Origin: Diphasiastrum complanatum
Taxonomy: Eukaryota > Streptophyta > Lycopodiopsida > Lycopodiales > Lycopodiaceae
Direction of reading: 5' to 3'
Length of the DNA stretch: 64,000 bases
NCBI GenBank assembly: GCA_029204225.1
Contig: CM055103.1
Location: 23,798,663-23,862,662 of the forward strand
The translations under genes were made by a program, and so were the position numbers. Under the pieces are notes generated by a model, which saw nothing but the letters and a program-made list of their open reading frames with translations, was not told where the DNA came from and ran no database searches. Position 1 is the stretch's first letter. The number at the start of each line of letters is the position of its first letter. Shown here one piece after another: positions 59,330 through 64,000 of the stretch.

Positions 59330-60560
59330 AAAATAGTCTAACTTCTTCACCGTAGTTCCAATTGAGACAAACATGGTGTCATTAGAAAGATCTCGATGAG
59401 AGCTTCGCAACGGCATCCTACATGACTAGTTTTGAGTTATGGTTAACACATTATAGACAAACAAATTTTGCAAAAAATCTCTCATCTAAAAAAATATATA
59501 TTAAAAAAAAATAACCCTAATATCGGTTCAACATGTGCCTTAGCATTTGAGCGCGGTGAACTAATATTGAAACTTTAATTTCAATTTTTTTTTTTTGGAA
59601 AGAGCTCAAAGAGAGCTTCGCAACGGCACCAAAATGACCTAATTCTGAGCTACAGTTCAAAAGTTTTAGGCAGTCAAAGTTTTGGCACGCTTCGCAACGG
59701 CACCAAAATGACCTAATTCCGAGCTACAGTTCAAAAGTTATAGGCAATCAAAGTTTTGGTGTGCCAAAACTTTCATTGCTTGTAACTTTTCAACTGTAGC
59801 TCGAAATTAGGTCATTTTGGTGTCGTTGTGAAGCTCTGTTCAAGCTCTTTTCAAAAAAAAAATTAAAACCCTAATATCAGTTTAGCACGTGCCTTAGGAT
59901 TTGAGCTCGCTCAAACTCCAAGGTGCGGGCTAAATCGATATTAGAGTTTAACATTTTTCTTTTTTAAAGAGCTTAAAAAAAACTTCGCAAAGACACCAGA
60001 ATGACCTAATTTCAAGCTACGGTTCAAAAGTTACAAGTACTCAAAGTTTTCACACACCAAAACGTAACTCAGAGTTAGGTCATTCTGGTGCCATTGCGAA
60101 GCTCTCTTCGAACTCTTTTCAAAAAAAAAAAAAATTAAAATTCTAATATTGAATCAACGCATGCCTCTTTGTGATTTTTGCAAATACTGCAAAATTTGCA
60201 ACATTATTTGCATTTCATATATTTTGGCTATTGCATGCGTTGAACCGATATTAGGGTGATTTTTTTGAAATATATATATATATTTTTTGAGGCACACGCT
60301 GAATTGATATTAGGATTATTTTTTTTAAATATATATTTTTTTAGATGAGAGATTTTCTAAGAACTTTGATTGCTTATAACTTTTTTATTGTTACTCAGAA
60401 CCAGGTCATGTAGGGTGTCGTTGCGAAGCTCTTGTTGATGAGCTCTTTTTAATGGCACTATGTTCATCTCAATCGAAGCTATGATTAAGAAGTTGGACTG
60501 TTTTTATAAAAAAAAAAAAAAAAAAAAAAACCTAATATTGATTCAATGCGCAGATCACCT
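59330..60560. repeat. foldback array of ~74-bp direct and inverted units
   Basis: The unit CTTCGCAACGGCACCAAAATG...TTCAAAAGTT..AAAGTTTTGG occurs directly at 59616-59689 and 59690-59763, inverted at 59765-59834, directly at 59983-60056, inverted at about 60058-60102, and inverted again near 60361-60433. A related half unit lies at about 59390. Between units lie A or T runs with TAATATCGGTTCA-like text. The nearest pairs could form long hairpins. Confidence 0.85.
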
Positions 60561-61023
60561 GTTTGACCAGTCAAATAGCACATCTACACGCTGAACTGAT
60601 ATTCGGATTTGGAAAGCTCTCACATCATCACCTGGAATTGCAAAGGAGAAGTGAATGAGCATACACTAGCGCAATTACACCCGTCAATTCCAGACGTTAA
60701 TTGCGTGAGACCCCTCGAAGCGCTTTTCAAAGAAGAAATTGTGCAATATTATCACATTTGCTTATGGAAATTAAGACTACATGTTAACCATATAAGTTGG
60801 GCAGCAAGCAGTTCCGTAATCATAAAAAACGAAGCGCCAATTGTCGGAAGCTTTTTCTCTCTTGTTAATCTTTCTCTATAGTCAAACTTCTTAAAGGGCC
60901 CATTTTGAGCCCATAATTTTTCTAATGGTAAAAACACAAGAAAAATTGCAGAACTGGATAATGAATAGATGTAGATAGATTGTTCAAGTTGGAACACAAC
61001 TTGCCTGAGACCAATTTAATGCA
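60561..61023. other. no recognised gene; 90-codon frame at 60609-60881
   Basis: The frame at 60609-60881 starts with a TTG, has no motif I know, and may be chance. Confidence 0.35.
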
Positions 61024-61230
61024 TTGAGAAAGGTGTTGATCAAATATCAAGATTGTTTTGCTTGGACTTATAAGGATGGAAGTCTTTCACTAGCTTCAAG
61101 CAAAAAACCAGCCATTGATGCCATTTGTGAATGTGAAAAAGCACTAGAAACTCTTATGGTTTCTCTAAGAGATCCGATCCTAAAGTCTTCTAGCAATTTA
61201 GACTTATATACTCAATCCTATCACTCATGA
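61024..61230 (+). pseudogene. possible gypsy RT-entry fragment
   Basis: The frame reads LIKYQDCFAWTYKD at 61033-61074, like the conserved '..L..Y.D.FAW...DMPG' stretch before the gypsy RT core. The rest up to 61230 is unassigned. Very short evidence. Confidence 0.4.
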
Positions 61231-61710
61231 ACCAATCTAGAATGATGGAAATTTAGATTCTAGTCTCAAACTTGCAAAATCACTCCTTAATCTATGATTT
61301 TTAGCAATTTCTCTCTTCAACCTCAACATACACTCAAAAAATCAGAGAAGATCAATTAGTGCACCTAATTCAAACTTCAAATTTAACTTTTTGGCTGATC
61401 TAATCCAAGAACTAATCAAGGGATTAGATTCACTATAGAAAATGCTTGATTTTGCACCAAAAAACACTCAAATTGGGTATGTGAGTCAAATTCTACAAAT
61501 TTTTGACATTTCTCAGTCAAAACCGGAGCTGTACAGCCTCACACGTGTGAAAAGTGTTCCTACAGCCCACAACAAGATCTGGACCAAAAATTTTGAGGAT
61601 AGCTATCAATTTCAACTCGCTACACAAAATTTGACTAGTTTCCAAAAAACTGCTAATTTTGGCTTTGATTTGGATTAATCCTATCAATTTCAACAAAACC
61701 TGTTGTACTA
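61231..61710 (-). other. leader of minus-strand copia LTR element E
   Basis: Untranslated leader-like sequence inside the primer site. It includes CACACGTGTG at 61540-61549. No gag remains; the element breaks off here. Confidence 0.5.
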
Positions 61711-61723
61711 GGCTCTGATACCA
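61711..61723 (-). other. element E primer-binding site
   Basis: TGGTATCAGAGCC on the minus strand next to the LTR end. Confidence 0.88.
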
Positions 61724-62541
61724 TGTGCAAAAAGTACAAAAAGCCAAGAGTGGATCCTAATCTAATCCTCAAGAGAGATTGGTTGTCAAATTACTTGATC
61801 TATCAATCTACTTGAGATTAAGATCAATCTAGATCAATTCTAGACATAAAATCCTAACAAGAACAATCATTAATTGAAGGTAGGTGTACTTTCTGGTTTC
61901 ACACGTGTGAAACACTGTCTGAGTACGGACTCCAACCTGAAAATCAAGTACACATTGATAGAACCTCAAAACAATCAAAATAAATGTAGACAAATGGAGA
62001 GAATCACTCGAATTTGCTTCCAAAACCAAGATTAGTGTCTCACATTGACTATGGCCAAATAAGCCTCTATATATACACTTTTGGAGCTCAAGGTACTGAT
62101 CATGCATCAGATCTCACACGTGTGAGGATGCCTTGTCACCATCATGCAATTTGTCACTTGGATCAAAACTTTCCATTTAGGGCATTTTTGGTCTATTTTC
62201 CTAATATATGGAGATCTTCATGGAAATCTTCTAGAAGCAGAAACTCGCCTACTTCAGCTATTTCCACACGTGTGAGCTGTCCTCTACACATGAGATGTGA
62301 CACCTATTCAAAATATTTGGCTCATGCAATCATTAGATTGGTGCCATGTGTCATATCTCTAGAAAACTAGTTTTTGGCCATTTTAGCCACTAGAACTTGA
62401 ATTAAATCATATGTACAACATATATGATTATGGTACATGAAAAGTACAATAGTTTCACACGTGGGAACAGGCTCCACACATGTGTGTCTATCCTATATAC
62501 AAGATTTTTGGCCTCTACCAAGCTTATTTTTGCATTTTTCA
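61724..62541 (-). repeat. element E 5' LTR with many CACACGTGTG palindromes
   Basis: About 818 bp running TGTGCAAAAAG...TGCATTTTTCA on the plus strand. The right end is inferred from the likeness of TGAAAAATGC to the LTR starts of A and B. Palindromes: CACACGTGTG at 61900-61909, 62115-62124 and 62265-62274, a variant at 62456-62465, and CACACATGTGTG at 62475-62486. Confidence 0.7.
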
Positions 62542-62756
62542 GAGCAAGAACAATCTTGGCCCCGAACAGTTATGTATGAACAAAGAAATCATCGTACAAA
62601 TTTAAAACCCTAGAACGACTTATGAAATTAATAAGCCTTTCAGACCAGGAATTGGTCGGAATGAATTGATACATGTTGGAATATGGGATGGAATGTGGCC
62701 ATAGGTTTATGTGTCCAATAAACCAAGGGACCCTCTACTGCTCTCAATTCCTTCGT

Positions 62757-63500
62757 CCAACGGCCCAATTTCTCCAAACAGGCTCCGTTTCACGTACCGT
62801 CAATTCCGACCAATGGGCAACGTTGATTGGATCCTGTGGAGACACAAGGGATGTTGAATGGACTGACGGCTAGTCCGGGACCTCCCTCCAAAGATCGTCC
62901 CGAAAAAAAAAATTCAAGGACACTTAACCGGTCGAGACCTGGAATCGATCAAATTTGTTTAGACTACTATGGAAAGGCTCGTGAACCCAATATGGACGAA
63001 AGGGATCTAGCCTTGTTCGATTCTGACGTCGTTTGGTCAAAATGACCATTCATCTCGGTGAGAATGCAGTTAGGGCACACAAAAAATGACCACTTTTGCG
63101 GATTTCTATCCAACGGGTCCAGTTTTTCCAAACAGGCTCCGTTTCATGTGCCGTTAGTTCCAACTTATGGGCAACGTTGAGTGGAACCTGTGGGGATAGA
63201 TGGGACGACGAATGGACTGACAGGTAACTCGAGACCTCCATCCAAAGTCTGCAGGGGCACTTGACCGATTAGGATTGGAATAGGTCGGACTTGTCCAGAA
63301 TGGCCTGGAATGTTGTGGAAAGGCTCCTGGGCCTGATATGAACTAGACGGATCTAGCCCCATTCGATTCAGCCGTCGTTTGGTCAAAATGACCATTCTTT
63401 CAAGGACACTTAATTAGTCGGGACTTGGAATCAGTCGGATTTGCCCGAACTACTGTGAAAAGGCCCATGACCTCAATACGGACCAGACAGATCCAGCCCC
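62757..63500. repeat. 353-bp tandem repeat, about two copies
   Basis: Unit starts at 62757 and 63110 (CCAACGG...TCCAAACAGGCTCCG). Both hold GGGCAACGTTGA, GACCTCC.TCCAAAG and TTGGTCAAAATGACCATTC. A third partial stretch begins near 63400 (AAGGACACTTAA). It is richer in GC than its surroundings and has no clear gene. Confidence 0.85.
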
Positions 63501-63673
63501 ACTTCGTTAGAGGAGGGAAGGAATGTTAGAGTCTAGTTACGACTCTATCGTGATCTCGGCAAGACCATCAAAGGAAGTCAATGGTGATGCCGGAAGCATA
63601 ACATTTTCTCAATTTCATAGTATTGCGTTCATCGACGAACCCCTAAGACTTTCTTTTGGTAACATGACGCATT

Positions 63674-63819
<146 letters not shown>

Positions 63820-64000
63820 CTATATTGTCAGTACATCAAGAGCTTGGTATAGGACTATGCATGTTCTTGTTATTTTTTCTTCCTCTTCATTAGTAAGGAT
63901 TTCAACTCCCTTCTCTCTGTATATAATTACATTTGCATCACCTAAATTTTCCTAAACCCTCCTCTTGTAAATTTTACTACCCAAAAACTTATTTGGTGTT
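63820..64000. other. window end, no feature
   Basis: Nothing recognised. Confidence 0.5.

Noticed and set aside
59510-60540. 'aaccctaa' motifs as possible interstitial telomere repeats
   Set aside because: They are single occurrences within the foldback array text, not tandem TTTAGGG units.

Overview
This is a land-plant nuclear window made almost entirely of transposable elements. The evidence for a plant is: Ty1/copia elements primed by initiator tRNA-Met (TGGTATCAGAGC), a chromodomain Ty3/gypsy fragment, CACTA-type DNA transposon proteins (a Transposase_24-like gene and a DUF4216-like segment), a tRNA-derived SINE, and one decayed NPF (NRT1/PTR) transporter gene. Very long CT/GA microsatellites and deep nesting suggest a large repeat-rich genome such as a gymnosperm, fern or lycophyte, but the species cannot be fixed from the sequence. 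No intact ordinary host gene was found. All calls come from reading the sequence by eye; no search was run.

Layout. 1-10.3 kb: microsatellites, a possible LTR end, a rearranged copia fragment joined to a gypsy RT stub (4.85-7.55 kb), and an unrecognised ORF pair (8.6-9.1 kb). 10.9-23.5 kb: a three-level nest of LTR elements. Element A (minus strand) holds element B (minus, 12582-22710, target-site duplication GCTTT), and B holds element C (plus, 14540-20110, target-site duplication CATAA). C is almost unmutated. It carries one 1030-codon ORF that starts as a copia Gag with a zinc knuckle and continues for about 765 residues that resemble no Pol domain. B, read without C, was one open frame of about 715 codons whose integrase has lost catalytic residues. 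A, B and C are therefore related copia lineages, and B and C look non-autonomous.

23.6-32.1 kb: short tandem repeats, CACTA remnants, a compact CACTA-like unit with a three-exon Transposase_24-type gene (26334-27569) and palindrome-rich subterminal DNA, a GC-rich GGGGCTA repeat patch, and gypsy and copia scraps. 32.7-38.2 kb: an NPF pseudogene followed by a 5'-truncated copia element (H) with an intact 230-bp 3' LTR. 38.5-41.8 kb: a pyrimidine-rich tract, a copia RT/RNase H relic and an 86-bp tRNA-like SINE with a 14-bp target-site duplication.

41.8-52.85 kb: copia element J (target-site duplication AAGAT). Its 5' LTR was hit twice, by a solo LTR with duplication TTTAG and by a chromovirus 3' fragment. 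Its interior was hit by a minus-strand gypsy element K with a TGGCGCCGTTGCCGG primer site. 53.0-56.6 kb: 5'-truncated copia D with a 3' LTR of the A family. 56.65-59.0 kb: the end of a CACTA transposase plus the same subterminal palindromes and a terminus. 59.0-64 kb: a gypsy LTR scrap, a foldback array, a minus-strand copia LTR (E) with many CACACGTGTG palindromes, a 353-bp tandem repeat and a GA microsatellite.

The most interesting signals are the Gag-only element C with its long unassigned ORF extension, the CACACGTGTG palindrome shared by several LTR families, and the CACTA-like unit with clean splice sites.
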